Source: Streptomyces sp. NRRL B-1347 (GTDB lineage Bacteria > Actinomycetota > Actinomycetes > Streptomycetales > Streptomycetaceae). Taken from it: a DNA stretch of 64,000 nucleotides. The stretch spans positions 248,001 through 312,000 of the forward strand of contig NZ_JOJM01000003.1 of the NCBI RefSeq assembly GCF_000720325.1. Reading direction: 5' to 3'. Each line of letters opens with the position of its first letter. Position 1 is the stretch's first letter. Below the pieces are notes generated by a model. That model saw only the letters and a program-made list of their open reading frames with translations, made no database searches and was not told where the DNA came from. Shown here piece after piece: positions 1 to 8,459 of this stretch. Made by a program: the position numbers and the translations under genes.

Positions 1-207
1 GACGTCGGCGGGCACGGGGCCGCCGAGGTGCCGCCGGACCTGGGGGTCCGTCCACAGCCGGACGGCGTGCGGCACGTCCGGCCGCGCGACCGGGCGCAGG
101 GTCAGGCGCTCGGTGGCGAGCGTCGTCGGCCAGTCGAGGACCAGGCGCTCCGGAGCCTCGACCGGCGCTGTGGGTCGTTCCGCTGTCGTGCCCCCATCGG
201 ATGTCAT
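1..207 (-). CDS. GNAT acetyltransferase, N-terminal part (runs off left edge)
   Basis: Only the first 69 codons are present, starting at an ATG at 207 and reading out of the left edge without a stop. After about 20 variable residues the translation shows the opening strand of RimJ/RimL-type N-acetyltransferases (LATERLTLRPV), then DVPHAV and a DPQVRRHLGGP stretch, all typical of this GNAT subgroup. Such enzymes move the acetyl group of acetyl-CoA to an amine; the acetyl-CoA loop lies outside the window, so the substrate cannot be guessed. It follows the XRE/TPR gene by 31 bp on the same strand and could be co-transcribed with it. The upstream bases carry no strong Shine-Dalgarno sequence, so the start is only probable. 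Confidence 0.7.
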   Translation of the reverse strand, partial: MTSDGGTTAERPTAPVEAPERLVLDWPTTLATERLTLRPVARPDVPHAVRLWTDPQVRRHLGGPVPADV

Positions 208-238
208 GACCCAATCGAAGCAGAGCCGTGATCGCGAC

Positions 239-1630
239 TCACAGGGGCGGTGTCGCCGGGGCCGGGCCCAGGGTCGTCGTACCGGGGGCGGCCCGGTGGC
301 CGAGGCCGGTGCGGTAGGCGTCGAGGGCGGCTTCGACGCGCCCGGTGCGCCGCAGCAGATCGCCCAGGAGCCGGCACAGGTCGGCCAGGTCCCCGGCCGC
401 GCTGGAGCGCTCCAGGAGGGACAGGGCCGCGCAGTAGTGCTCCTCGGCGGTCTCGGTGTCGCCGCGCTCCTCCGCGATCAGGCCGAGCAGGCGGTGTGCG
501 CCGCCCGCGTGCACGGCGCCGCGCTCGGCCCCGAGCGGACCGGTGTCGGCGCCGTCCGCGCCGGAGGCGAGCAGCGGCCGAAGCAGCGCCTCCGCCTCGG
601 CCGTCTTGCCGCGCCGCCTGAGCACGTCCGCGAGCTCGACCTCGACCTGCTCGGTGAAGAGCGCGGCACGCTTGGAGGCGAGCATGTCGCGGGCCGTGCG
701 CAACTCGCCCTCGGCGCCTTCGAGATCGCCGTCCTGTGCGTGGACGTAGCCGCGCATCCAGTGGCAGTGGGCGAGTTCGGTGCGGATGTGCAGCTGGCGG
801 TAGAGCTCCTGCGCCTTGGCGAGGGACGCGTCGGCCTCCGCGGTGCGGCCCTCGGCGATCAGGGTGCGGGCGACGCCCCGGTGCATGTGGGCGACCAGGG
901 CCGGATCGCTGACGCTCGGGGCGAGGGCGAGGGCCAGTTCGGCGGCGTGGGCGGCGCGGGCGTGCGCGCCCATGTCCATGTACGGGGCGATGGACGCCGT
1001 GTACAGGAGCAGCAGCGCGTCGGGGTCGTGCAGGCCCGCGGCGTTGAGCTCGTCGAGGGTGGTCTCCAGGAGGTAGCAGGCGTACCGCAGTTCGCCGGTG
1101 AGCAGGTGCGCGGTGGCGCGGCCGCGGATGGCGGGGACGCGGCGCGGCAGCGGCTCGTCGGCGAGGAGGCGCTCCACGGCGGCGAAGCAGTCGCGGGCGT
1201 CGGTCAGTTCACCGGATTCCAGGAGGCAGTCGCCGAGCCCCTGGAGGGCGCTCGCCTGCTCGGGCAGGAGGCCGTGCCCGACGGCCTCCTCGTGCAGGGC
1301 GCGGAAGACGGCGGCGGCGTCTTCGGGCGCGCCGGTGGCGAGGGCGCGCCGGGCGTCGGTGAGCCGCAGCCGCAGGTCCGTGGCCAGCCGGGCGGGCCGC
1401 CCCGTGGCCAGCTCCTCGTAGCCGACGCCGAGGCGTCCCGCGAGGTGTCTGAGGGCCGCTTCGGACGGGCGTACCTTGCCGGACTCCAGGGTGGACACGT
1501 ACGCGGGTGTATAGGCCGGTTCGGCCAGCTGCCGTTGGGTGAGCCCCCGTTCGGTGCGCAGCCGCAGCACGCGGCGGCCGATCTCGGCCGGGTCGTCGAG
1601 CCGCGCCCCCTCGGGGCTGTTTTCCGCCAC
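239..1630 (-). CDS. XRE-family helix-turn-helix regulator with TPR-like repeats
   Basis: 463-residue regulator of the Streptomyces XRE-TPR type. The GTG at 1630 is chosen because a GGAGGGGGAG ribosome site lies just upstream; the frame stays open further up but has no better start. Residues about 15-70 form an XRE helix-turn-helix (IGRRVLRLRTERGLTQRQLAE, then YVSTLESGKVRPSEAAL). The rest is alpha-helical Ala/Leu/Glu-rich sequence with tetratricopeptide-like helix pairs, several carrying LxxLGDCLLESGE or RTLIAEGRTAEA patterns. In this family the C-terminal repeats sense a peptide or partner protein. It is transcribed away from the secreted M64 peptidase gene and shares its upstream region. No target can be inferred. 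Confidence 0.8.
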   Translation of the reverse strand: MAENSPEGARLDDPAEIGRRVLRLRTERGLTQRQLAEPAYTPAYVSTLESGKVRPSEAALRHLAGRLGVGYEELATGRPARLATDLRLRLTDARRALATGAPEDAAAVFRALHEEAVGHGLLPEQASALQGLGDCLLESGELTDARDCFAAVERLLADEPLPRRVPAIRGRATAHLLTGELRYACYLLETTLDELNAAGLHDPDALLLLYTASIAPYMDMGAHARAAHAAELALALAPSVSDPALVAHMHRGVARTLIAEGRTAEADASLAKAQELYRQLHIRTELAHCHWMRGYVHAQDGDLEGAEGELRTARDMLASKRAALFTEQVEVELADVLRRRGKTAEAEALLRPLLASGADGADTGPLGAERGAVHAGGAHRLLGLIAEERGDTETAEEHYCAALSLLERSSAAGDLADLCRLLGDLLRRTGRVEAALDAYRTGLGHRAAPGTTTLGPAPATPPL

Positions 1631-1866
1631 CTCTCCCCCTCCGTGGATCCTCCGTAGGTCCGTGACCTGAGCTAAGTCGATGGACACGGGCGTTGGATAG
1701 GGGCCGGACGGGTTTGCCCGGTGGCGTGAACTCACTCTCAACTCATGTGCCTCAAGTGAAACTTCACCGACCCATTGCCTCTTCCCTCACGGGCCTCTAC
1801 GTTGAGCGGCGCGTTAATCCTACTTAACTCGCCGCTTAATCAGCGGTTTTCAGGAGGCCCCCCCAC
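1631..1866. promoter_or_regulatory. Divergent promoter region, XRE/TPR gene and M64 peptidase gene
   Basis: This 236-bp spacer separates two divergently read genes and must hold both promoters. It is clearly poorer in G+C than its flanks, especially 1800-1855. A short inverted repeat, GTGAA-AC-TTCAC near 1757-1768, could be an operator for the neighbouring XRE protein, but that is inference. The M64 gene has a strong AGGAGG ribosome site just before its ATG at 1867. Confidence 0.45.
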
Positions 1867-3192
1867 ATGGCCAGCGACATACCCGGCATATCCGTCAGCA
1901 ACAGACGCAAGCGTCTCCGGGTCGCCCTCGCGGCGGGCGCCACGCTCGCGGCGACCCTCTCCGCGACGGGTGGCGCGGCCGCCCACCCGGAGCCCGCCGC
2001 CACCGGATCCCCGCAGCAGGTCGAGTACTTCGGCAAGGACGGGCACCCCCGCCACACCGAGGTGCCCGCGCCCGCGCCGCTCAGCGGCGCGGAGCGCTCG
2101 GAGATCGCGGGCGACGGCGACGTCGTGCCGATCGTGCAGAACGGCCCCGTCGGCACCAAGGCCGACGTCGTCTTCATCGGCGACGGCTACACCGCCGCCC
2201 AGCAGGAGGACTTCCACGCCGACGTCCGCACCAAGTGGGCGGAGGTCTCCAAGGTCGAGCCGTACGCCTCGTACAAGAACCTCTTCAACGTCTGGGCGGT
2301 GGACGCCCACTCGCGGCAGTCGGGCGTCTCGGGCGACCCGTCGAGCGACGTCCGCAAGGACACCGCGCTCGGCTCGGGCTTCTACTGCGACGGCATCGAG
2401 CGCCTGCTGTGCATCGACACCAACAAGGTCGAGTCGTACGCCCGCAAGGCCGCGGACCCCGACGTGGTGATCGTGCTCGCGAACTCCACCAAGTACGGCG
2501 GCGCGGGCTACAACGACATCACCTCGCCCTCCGGCTACGACGGCATCGCCACCGGCTCCTCCGACAACGCCAAGTCCTCGCAGGTCGTCGTGCACGAGCT
2601 CGGCCACTCGCTCGGCAAGCTCGCGGACGAGTACTGGTACGACGAGTACGGCACCTACACGGGCGCCGAGCCGGCGTGGCTGAACAGCAGCAAGCTCACG
2701 GCGGCCCAGCTGACCGCGCAGAAGAAGAAGTGGTACCGCTGGATCGGCCAGGCGTCCCCCGACGGCGGCACCGTCGGCGCCTACGAGGGCGGCAACTACT
2801 ACCCGCGCGGCCTGTACCGGCCCACCGACAACTCGATCATGCGCACGCTCGGCCAGGAGTTCAACCTGCCCGGACGCGAGGCGATGATCGCGGGCTTCCA
2901 CCGCCACGGCTCGGTCGTGACCAGCACCACGCCCACCGGCAGCGAGGTGCGCCGCAAGCAGCGCGTCGCCGTCGAGGCGGGCGACGGCGTCCGGCTGCGC
3001 TGGTACGTCGACGGGCGCCGGGCCAAGGAGGTCAAGGACGCCCGGTCCGTCACGCCGCGCTCGCTCGGCGTGCCCGCCGACGGCCGCCCGCACACGATCT
3101 CCGTGCGCGCCAAGGACACCACGAAGGCGGTCCGCGACCCCGCGCTGCGCAAGCTCCTGACGGGCGAGCTGACCTGGAAGGTCACCCGCTGA
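1867..3192 (+). CDS. Secreted M64-family (IgA-peptidase-like) zinc metallopeptidase
   Basis: 441 residues. The N-terminus has an Arg-rich NRRKRLRV stretch, a hydrophobic Ala/Leu segment and a cleavage-like GGAAA-HP site, so the protein is exported. The zinc motif is HELGHSLGKLADEY with the first His at residue 243, the extended HExxH...DEY signature of peptidase family M64. Further family features are DVVFIGDGYTAAQQEDF before the catalytic part and NSIMRTLGQEFNLPGREA after it. The family was named from an IgA-cleaving enzyme, but most Streptomyces members have no known substrate. An AGGAGG site precedes the ATG. It stands alone and is followed by a strong hairpin, so it is probably monocistronic. 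Confidence 0.88.
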   Translation: MASDIPGISVSNRRKRLRVALAAGATLAATLSATGGAAAHPEPAATGSPQQVEYFGKDGHPRHTEVPAPAPLSGAERSEIAGDGDVVPIVQNGPVGTKADVVFIGDGYTAAQQEDFHADVRTKWAEVSKVEPYASYKNLFNVWAVDAHSRQSGVSGDPSSDVRKDTALGSGFYCDGIERLLCIDTNKVESYARKAADPDVVIVLANSTKYGGAGYNDITSPSGYDGIATGSSDNAKSSQVVVHELGHSLGKLADEYWYDEYGTYTGAEPAWLNSSKLTAAQLTAQKKKWYRWIGQASPDGGTVGAYEGGNYYPRGLYRPTDNSIMRTLGQEFNLPGREAMIAGFHRHGSVVTSTTPTGSEVRRKQRVAVEAGDGVRLRWYVDGRRAKEVKDARSVTPRSLGVPADGRPHTISVRAKDTTKAVRDPALRKLLTGELTWKVTR

Positions 3193-3213
3193 GCCACGGG
3201 TCCGCATGACGGG

Positions 3214-3253
3214 GCCCCGGGCGGGGCAGCCTTCTGGCCGTCCCGCCCGGGGC
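3214..3253 (+). terminator. Hairpin terminator after the M64 peptidase gene
   Basis: GCCCCGGGCGGG at 3214-3225 pairs perfectly with CCCGCCCGGGGC at 3242-3253 across a 16-nt loop, 22 bp after the M64 stop codon. There is no U-run, as is usual for Streptomyces terminators. Confidence 0.7.
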
Positions 3254-3308
3254 TGCCGACGGCCGTCCCGGCCCCGCTCCCGTCCCCGTCCTTCGGAGGT
3301 GCGACGCC

Positions 3309-4517
3309 ATGACCGCCGACGCCCCGCAGCCCCTGCTGACGGCGGCCCGTCAGCTGTTGCCAGGACTCGTCTCGACCCGGCGCGCGCTGCACCGGGCCCC
3401 GGAGCTCGGTCTGCACCTGCCGCGGACGCAGGCCACGGTCCTGGCCGCCCTGGAGGGACTGCCCCTGACGGTCACCACGGGCAAACGGCTCAGCTCCGTC
3501 GTGGCCACCCTCGACGGCGCCCGCCCGGGACGGACGGTGCTGCTGCGCGGCGACATGGACGCCCTGCCCCAACGCGAGGACACCGGCCTTGAGTTCGCGT
3601 CCGAACTGCCGGACGCCATGCACGCCTGCGGGCACGACCTGCACACGGCGATGCTGATCGGCGCCGCCCGGCTGCTCGCCGCGCGCCGCGACGAGCTGCG
3701 CGGCCGCGTCGTGTTCATGTTCCAGCCGGGCGAGGAGGGCGAAGGCGGCGCCCGGCACATGATCGACGAGGGGGTCCTCGGCACCCCCGGGGACGGCGGC
3801 GTCGACGCGGCCTTCGCCCTGCACGTGTCCACCCGGCTCGGCTCCGGCACCCTGCACCTGCGCCCCGGGCCGACGCTCGCCGCCAACGACGGTCTGCACG
3901 TGACGGTCCACGGCCGCGGCGGCCACGCGTCGGCGCCGCACCGCGCCCTCGACCCCGTGCCGGTCGCCTGCGAGATCGTGCAGGCCCTGCAGACGATGGT
4001 GACGCGCACGGTCCACGTCTTCGACCCCGCCGTGGTCACCATCGCCAGGGTCGAGGCGGGCACCACCACCAACATCATCCCGGAGACCGCCGAACTGCAC
4101 GGCACCCTGCGCACGTTGACCCCCGCCACGCGGCGGCTGCTGCTGGAGAACGTGGCCCGCGTCGCGCACCACGTCGCGGCCGCGCACGGCGCCACGGCCG
4201 AGGTGAGCCTGCCCGAGGGCTATCCGCCCGTCGTCAACGACGAGGCCCGCACCGCGGCCGCGCGGGAGGCCGCGACCGCGCTGCTCGGGCCGGACCGCGT
4301 CCACGACCTGGCCGAGCCCGTCATGGGCGCCGAGGACTTCTCGTACGTCCTCGAACGGGTCCCCGGCACCATGGCCTTCCTCGGCGCCTGCCCGCCGGGG
4401 GCCTCGCCCGACGACGCCCCCGACATCCACTCCAACCGGGTCGTCTTCGACGAGGAGGCCATGGCCACCGGCAGCGCCGTCCACGCGGCCGTCGCCCTGC
4501 GCTTCCTGGGCGACTGA
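3309..4517 (+). CDS. M20-family amidohydrolase / peptidase
   Basis: 402-residue cytoplasmic metal-dependent hydrolase of the M20D group (HipO, AbgB, indole-acetyl-amino-acid hydrolases). Metal-binding signatures are readable: GDMDALPQ around residue 80, HACGHDLHTAMLIGA around residue 107, and FQPGEEGEGGARHMI about 35 residues later, plus VMGAEDFSYVL near the end. The lid domain carries GRGGHASAPHRALDPV. Enzymes of this group cleave N-acyl or N-aminoacyl amide bonds; the precise substrate is unknown. GGAGG lies 8 bp before the ATG. It converges on the SecDF gene with a terminator-like hairpin between them. Confidence 0.88.
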   Translation: MTADAPQPLLTAARQLLPGLVSTRRALHRAPELGLHLPRTQATVLAALEGLPLTVTTGKRLSSVVATLDGARPGRTVLLRGDMDALPQREDTGLEFASELPDAMHACGHDLHTAMLIGAARLLAARRDELRGRVVFMFQPGEEGEGGARHMIDEGVLGTPGDGGVDAAFALHVSTRLGSGTLHLRPGPTLAANDGLHVTVHGRGGHASAPHRALDPVPVACEIVQALQTMVTRTVHVFDPAVVTIARVEAGTTTNIIPETAELHGTLRTLTPATRRLLLENVARVAHHVAAAHGATAEVSLPEGYPPVVNDEARTAAAREAATALLGPDRVHDLAEPVMGAEDFSYVLERVPGTMAFLGACPPGASPDDAPDIHSNRVVFDEEAMATGSAVHAAVALRFLGD

Positions 4518-4533
4518 CCGCGCGGACGTCCCG

Positions 4534-4550
4534 CCCCCGCGGGGGTCTTT
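4534..4550 (+). terminator. Hairpin terminator between the M20 gene and SecDF
   Basis: CCCCCGCGGGGG at 4534-4545 followed by TCTTT, in the 45-bp gap between two convergent stop codons. The stem is short but GC-only and can serve the M20 gene. Confidence 0.5.
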
Positions 4551-4562
4551 CCGGGGCGGCTG

Positions 4563-6926
4563 TCAGACCACCGCGCCGGTGCCGCTCCCGCGGCGCCTCG
4601 CCTCCAAGGGGCTGCGCGGACGGGGTCCTTCCGACGGCCCTGCCGGGCGCCGCGGCGCCGGCTTCCGCTGCTCCAGGAGGACCGCGGCGGGCACCGCGAC
4701 GGACACCGTCGACGCCATGCCGAGGACGACGCCCGCGATCAGCGCGAGGGAGAAGTCCGCGAGCGAGTCGCCGCCGAGGACGGCGAGGGCGGCCAGGACG
4801 AACAGCGCGCCCATGCCGGTGTTCACGGTGCGCGGCAGGGTGCGGATCACGGCCTTGTTGGCGATGTCCGCCAGATCGGCCCGGGGGTCGCGGCGCCGCG
4901 CCTCGCGGACGCGGTCGAAGACGACCACCGTGTCGTTGACGGAGTAGCCGATGACCGTCAGGACGGCCGCGAGGAAGACACTGTCCACGGTCTTGCCCGT
5001 CCAGGCGAACAGGCCGACCACCAGGAGGACGTCGTGGACCATCGCGGCCACGGCGGCCGTCGCGAACGTCCACCGGAAGCGCACGCTCAGATAGACCAGC
5101 TGGGCGGCCACGGCGATGCCGAGCGCCACCAGCGCCTTCTGCCGCAGCTCGGCGCCCATGCTCGGGCCGATGCGCTCGTCGCGCTCGACGCTCACCTCGC
5201 CGCCGGGACCGGACAGGGCCTCCTTGATGCGCTGCTGCTCGGCGTCGCTGAGGTCCCCGGTGCGCACCGTGATGTCGTCCTCGCCCGACTCCTGCACCAC
5301 CGCGCGCGGGAAGCCCGCGTCCGCGACGGCCTCGCGGGCCGTGTCGGCGTCCAGCTGCTTGCTGGTGCTGTACTCCACGAGGCGTCCGCCCGTGAACTCG
5401 ACGCCCAGGTCGAGCCCGCGCACCACGATCCCCGCGACCGCCACGGCCACCAGGAGCGCACTGGCGCCGAGCCAACGGCCCCGGTGCCGCACCAGGCGGG
5501 GGTTGCGGCGCGCGAGCAGGGTGCGGACGCGGCCGGTGGTGGCCAGGCCCGTGAGCTGCGGCCGGGCCCGGACGAAGCGGCGCCGCACGGCCGCGTCGGC
5601 GAGCGCCCTCGTCACGACGAAGGACGCCACCATCGACACCAGGACGCCGATCGACAGGGTCACGCCGAAGCCCTTGACCGGGCCCGTGGCGAAGAAGAAC
5701 AGCAGCCCGGCGGCGAGCAGCGTCGTGACGTTCGAGTCGACGACCGCGCTCCAGGCCTTGGCGAAGCCGGTGTGCAGCGCCTTGGCCATGCTGCGCGGGG
5801 CGGCCCTGTCGGCGCGGGACCCGGGGTCGGGAGCCTGCGCGCGCGGGCCCAGGTACTCCTCTCGCGCGCGTTCGAAGACCAGCACGTTGGCGTCCACCGC
5901 CATGCCGATGGCCAGGACGAACCCGGCGAGCCCGGGCAGCGTGAGGGTGGCCCCCACCGCCAGGAGCGCGGCGTACGACATGAGTCCGTACAGGGCGAGC
6001 GCGACGGTGGCGAGGGCGCCGAGCAGCCGGTAGACGACGATGATGAACAGGCCGGTCAGGGCGAGGCCGATGAGCGCGGCCTGGGTGCTCGCGTCGATGG
6101 CGGCGGCGCCGAGCGTCGGGCCGACGGTGCGCTGCTCGACCACGTCGACGGGCACCGGCAGGGCGCCGCCCTTGACGAGGGCGGCCAGGTCGCGGGCCTC
6201 GCCCTCGTCGAAGCCGCCGGTGATCTGGGTGCTGCCGCCGGTGATGCCGGTCCCGCAGCGCACGTCGGCGTTGACGCCCGGCGCCGAGATGACCTTGCCA
6301 TCGAGGACGATGGCGACGCGGCGCTGCGGCGCGTCCTGCGGTGCGCAGGCCGCGGCGCCGGTGACGCGGGCCCAGTCGGCGGCCGCCTTCGAGCGGAAGT
6401 CGAGGGTGACGTACCAGCCGTTGAGGGTCTGCTGGTCCAGGACCGCGTCGGCGTCCTTCACGCCGTCGCCGGTCAGCGCGGTCGGGCCGAGTTCGAGGTG
6501 GCCGCCGGGCCTGTCGGGGTCGGGCAGGGTGCGGGAGCCGTCGGCGGCGGGCTCGGCGCGGCCTGCCTTGTCGGTCGCCCCCTTCACCGGGTGCACGGTC
6601 AGCTGCGCGGTGCGGCCGATGACTTCGGCGGCCTCGCGGGGGTCGCGCACGCCGGGCAGCTCGACGACGATCCGCTTGGCGCCCGCCTGGGCGAGGTTCG
6701 GCTCGGACACGCCGAGCGCGTCGACGCGCTGGCGCAGCACCTCGACGGCCCTGCGGGTGGCGGCCTCGTCGGCCTTGACGGTGGGTGAGTCCTTGGTCTC
6801 CAGGACGATCTGGGTGCCGCCCCTGAGGTCGAGGCCGAGGCGGGGTGACTGGGTGAGGGCGAGGAACAGCGAGGCGGCGACGGCGACTAGCGCGACGATC
6901 GCCCGCCACAGAGGTGCGCGGGGCAT
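4563..6926 (-). CDS. secDF: SecD-SecF fusion, protein-export membrane protein (SecDF)
   Basis: 787-residue membrane protein in which SecD and SecF are joined. The ATG at 6926 is chosen over one 30 bp upstream because GGAG lies 7 bp before it. The SecD half has an N-terminal membrane helix, the P1 region with LRGGTQIVLETKDS, a DGKVISAPGVNADVRCGTGI block, and a five-helix bundle containing GMAVDANVLVFERAREE. The SecF half begins with GVEFTGGRLVEYSTSK and ends with SVNDTVVVFDRVREARRR in its membrane bundle. SecDF uses the proton gradient to pull translocating proteins through SecYEG on the outer face. The usual secD and secF genes of actinobacteria sit elsewhere near yajC and ruvB, so this isolated fusion is likely a second copy; that is inference. 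Confidence 0.92.
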   Translation of the reverse strand: MPRAPLWRAIVALVAVAASLFLALTQSPRLGLDLRGGTQIVLETKDSPTVKADEAATRRAVEVLRQRVDALGVSEPNLAQAGAKRIVVELPGVRDPREAAEVIGRTAQLTVHPVKGATDKAGRAEPAADGSRTLPDPDRPGGHLELGPTALTGDGVKDADAVLDQQTLNGWYVTLDFRSKAAADWARVTGAAACAPQDAPQRRVAIVLDGKVISAPGVNADVRCGTGITGGSTQITGGFDEGEARDLAALVKGGALPVPVDVVEQRTVGPTLGAAAIDASTQAALIGLALTGLFIIVVYRLLGALATVALALYGLMSYAALLAVGATLTLPGLAGFVLAIGMAVDANVLVFERAREEYLGPRAQAPDPGSRADRAAPRSMAKALHTGFAKAWSAVVDSNVTTLLAAGLLFFFATGPVKGFGVTLSIGVLVSMVASFVVTRALADAAVRRRFVRARPQLTGLATTGRVRTLLARRNPRLVRHRGRWLGASALLVAVAVAGIVVRGLDLGVEFTGGRLVEYSTSKQLDADTAREAVADAGFPRAVVQESGEDDITVRTGDLSDAEQQRIKEALSGPGGEVSVERDERIGPSMGAELRQKALVALGIAVAAQLVYLSVRFRWTFATAAVAAMVHDVLLVVGLFAWTGKTVDSVFLAAVLTVIGYSVNDTVVVFDRVREARRRDPRADLADIANKAVIRTLPRTVNTGMGALFVLAALAVLGGDSLADFSLALIAGVVLGMASTVSVAVPAAVLLEQRKPAPRRPAGPSEGPRPRSPLEARRRGSGTGAVV

Positions 6927-6999
6927 GGGTGTACTCCACATCCACGATGAGGGCATGACGAAGGGGGACGGCGCGGCGGCCGGGCGCGCGAAGCGCCCG

Positions 7000-7428
7000 T
7001 CAGGCGGCGTCCTGAACGGCGTCGTTGCTCATCGGTGGCGGTGGGCCGCGGGGCCGGGGCCCGGTGTCGGCGTGCTGCCGGGCCGGGGCCGCCCCGGGCG
7101 GGTGCGCGGCGGGTCCGCCCGCGGACCGGTGCGGCGCGCGGTCGGCGGCCGTGGTGCCCGGGTACGGCGGCTGCGGCAGGTGTGCGTGGTGCGGGTGCGC
7201 GGCCGTCGCGTGGACGACGCGCGGGAGGTCCGGGGCGCGGGGGCCGACGCGGTCGCCGCGGGCGGTGTGCGCGCCGGAGGTCTCGGCGTGCTGGGCCGCG
7301 GCCGCGGCGAGGGCCCTGCCCACGGGGACGGCTCCCGCGGCGCGCGAGGGCACGGCGAACGCCAGGACCGCGACGACCGCCGAGAGGAGCGAGGCGGCCA
7401 GGCGTGCGGACCGGGTGCGGTGCTGCAC
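7000..7428 (-). CDS. Small secreted protein of unknown function
   Basis: 142-residue product starting at a GTG (7428) with a perfect AGGAGG five bases upstream, which is the main reason to accept the gene. Residues 1-31 are a clean signal peptide: RTRSAR, a hydrophobic core of Ala/Leu/Val, and a PSRAAG cleavage region. The mature part is rich in Ala, Pro and His (HATAAHPHHAHLPQPPYPG) and has no recognised domain; the His-rich stretch might bind metal, but nothing else supports that. It lies just upstream of secDF on the same strand, 73 bp away, so the two may share a transcript. Confidence 0.55.
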   Translation of the reverse strand: MQHRTRSARLAASLLSAVVAVLAFAVPSRAAGAVPVGRALAAAAAQHAETSGAHTARGDRVGPRAPDLPRVVHATAAHPHHAHLPQPPYPGTTAADRAPHRSAGGPAAHPPGAAPARQHADTGPRPRGPPPPMSNDAVQDAA

Positions 7429-7577
7429 GCGGGCCTCCTGGCCGGGTCGGTGGGGTCGTCGGGCAAGTGGCCTGGCGGCCGCGTTCGTCGTCGGGAGCCG
7501 GCGGCCTGGCGGCCGCGTTCGGGGTGCCAATCGCTCAACGCCGAGGGGAGCGGGCAGGTTCCCGGCCGGACCGCGCG

Positions 7578-7661
7578 GGCCTCGCCGTCGACTGCGGGCC
7601 GCGCAGGCCTCGCCGTCGACTGCGGGCCGGGCGGGCCTCGCCGTCGGCTGCGGGCCGCACG
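7578..7661. repeat. 28-bp direct tandem repeat, three copies plus a partial one
   Basis: Units begin GGCCTCGCCGTCGACTGCGG at 7578, 7606 and 7634 and are nearly identical. A further degenerate copy (GGCCTCCGGCTGCGGGCCG) lies near 7671. They sit in the intergenic space before the PopR-like gene and do not form an open frame with protein-like composition. Confidence 0.85.
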
Positions 7662-7698
7662 CCGGGCCCCGGCCTCCGGCTGCGGGCCGCGCCCCGGG

Positions 7699-7858
7699 GC
7701 CCGGATTCCGGCCACGCGCCGTACACCGGACCCAGGCTTCCCGCCACACGCCGCACACCCGACCCAGGCTTCCCGCCACACGCCGCACACCCGACCCAGG
7801 CTTCCCGCCACACGCCGCACACCCGACCCAGGCTTCCCGCCACGCGCCGCGCCCCGGG
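7699..7858. repeat. 32-bp direct tandem repeat, about five units
   Basis: Units begin CCCAGGCTTCCCGCCACACG at 7731, 7763, 7795 and 7827. The first three are exact and the fourth is degenerate in its second half; the stretch at 7699-7730 is a diverged leading unit. The array ends just before the two PopR-like boxes at 7866. It is too regular for chance in this spacer, but there is no spacer diversity, so it is not a CRISPR array. Confidence 0.9.
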
Positions 7859-7865
7859 TCCCGGA

Positions 7866-7902
7866 TTCGCCGAGGGCAGAACGTACTTCGCCCATGGCAG
7901 AA
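7866..7902 (+). promoter_or_regulatory. Two PopR-like activator boxes
   Basis: Two copies of TTCGCC-N3-GGCAGAA occur at 7866-7881 (spacer GAG) and 7887-7902 (spacer CAT), 21 bp apart, which is two helical turns. The first lies in a 17-bp block repeated exactly at 9865-9881, upstream of clpP3. From memory, PopR of S. lividans was reported to bind TTCTGCC-N3-GGCAGAA, which these sites resemble. The position just upstream of the predicted promoter of the regulator gene suggests autoregulation. Confidence 0.65.
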
Positions 7903-7929
7903 CATCACCACCGCGGACCGCCGCGCTCC

Positions 7930-7944
7930 TACGCTGAGGCCGTG
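7930..7944 (+). promoter_or_regulatory. Predicted -10 box and leaderless GTG start of the PopR-like gene
   Basis: TACGCT at 7930-7935 resembles a Streptomyces -10 hexamer and is followed after six bases by the GTG at 7942. The transcript could therefore begin at or next to the start codon, which explains the lack of a usable ribosome site. Confidence 0.4.
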
Positions 7945-8454
7945 ACCAGCCACGCGACGAACGCCTCGCCCCCTCCGCCGCGGCCGGAGCGGGACGCCCG
8001 CGTCATCCCCCTGCGCCCGGCCGCGCCCACTGCTCCCCCGGCCCCCGCCCCCAAGGAACCCCTGTGGCGTGACCTCGTCGGAGCCGTCCTCCGCCGGGAA
8101 CGCCTGGCGCAGGACCGCACGTTGAAGGACGTCGCGGACGCGGCCCGCATCTCGGTGCCGTATCTCTCCGAGGTCGAGCGGGGCCGCAAGGAGGCGTCGT
8201 CGGAGGTCCTCGCGGCGGCTGCGCACGCGCTCGGCCTCGGCCTCGCCGACCTCCTCGGCCTCGCGCACCACGAGCTGACGGCCGCCGAGCGGCGGGCGCG
8301 CGGCGGCCTGCGCGGGCCCGGGGCTGCGGGCACGCGGGCGCCGCGGGCCTCGGTGGCGCACGTCTCGTCGCCCGCCTCGGTGGCGCGGCTCGGCAGCGGC
8401 GCCCCGTTCGGCCCTGGTGGCCCGCACCAGGGCCGACTGAGCCTGGCCGCCTGA
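7942..8454 (+). CDS. popR: PopR-like XRE activator of the clpP3-clpP4 operon
   Basis: 170-residue regulator with a Pro-rich N-terminus and an XRE helix-turn-helix in the middle (LRRERLAQDRTLKDVADAARI, then VPYLSEVERGRKEASSE). It ends in Leu-Ala-Ala. In S. lividans the homologue PopR activates clpP3-clpP4 and is destroyed by ClpP1/ClpP2 in a way that depends on two C-terminal alanines, so the ending fits a degron. The gene converges on clpP4. Matching boxes occur before this gene and before clpP3. I chose the GTG at 7942 because the alternative ATG at 7894 lies inside the second box and would put the promoter boxes inside the coding region. ClgR, a related XRE activator of clp genes, is the alternative identity, but the position next to clpP3/P4 favours PopR. 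Confidence 0.82.
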   Translation: MTSHATNASPPPPRPERDARVIPLRPAAPTAPPAPAPKEPLWRDLVGAVLRRERLAQDRTLKDVADAARISVPYLSEVERGRKEASSEVLAAAAHALGLGLADLLGLAHHELTAAERRARGGLRGPGAAGTRAPRASVAHVSSPASVARLGSGAPFGPGGPHQGRLSLAA

Positions 8455-8459
8455 CCTCG

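Larger units (their letters stand above)
7429..7941. other. Non-coding spacer with tandem repeats, PopR-like boxes and a promoter
   Basis: This spacer separates the small secreted protein gene (read leftwards) from the PopR-like gene (read rightwards). It holds a duplicated 19-bp GGCCTGGCGGCCGCGTTCG (near 7469 and 7502), the 28-bp and 32-bp tandem repeats listed separately, and the activator boxes and promoter next to the PopR-like start. Open frames crossing it are of the low-complexity kind the repeats create and look non-coding. Confidence 0.55.

Noticed and set aside
113..1657. Long + strand open frame opposite the XRE/TPR gene
   Set aside because: Gly/Val/Ala-rich antisense shadow of a well-supported regulator; no domain, no ribosome site.
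7731..7858. CRISPR array
   Set aside because: The 32-bp units are directly adjacent with no unique spacers and no cas genes nearby.
7029..7895. Several overlapping frames across the tandem repeats before the PopR-like gene
   Set aside because: They are repeat-driven low-complexity translations; only the 7000-7428 frame has a ribosome site and a signal peptide.
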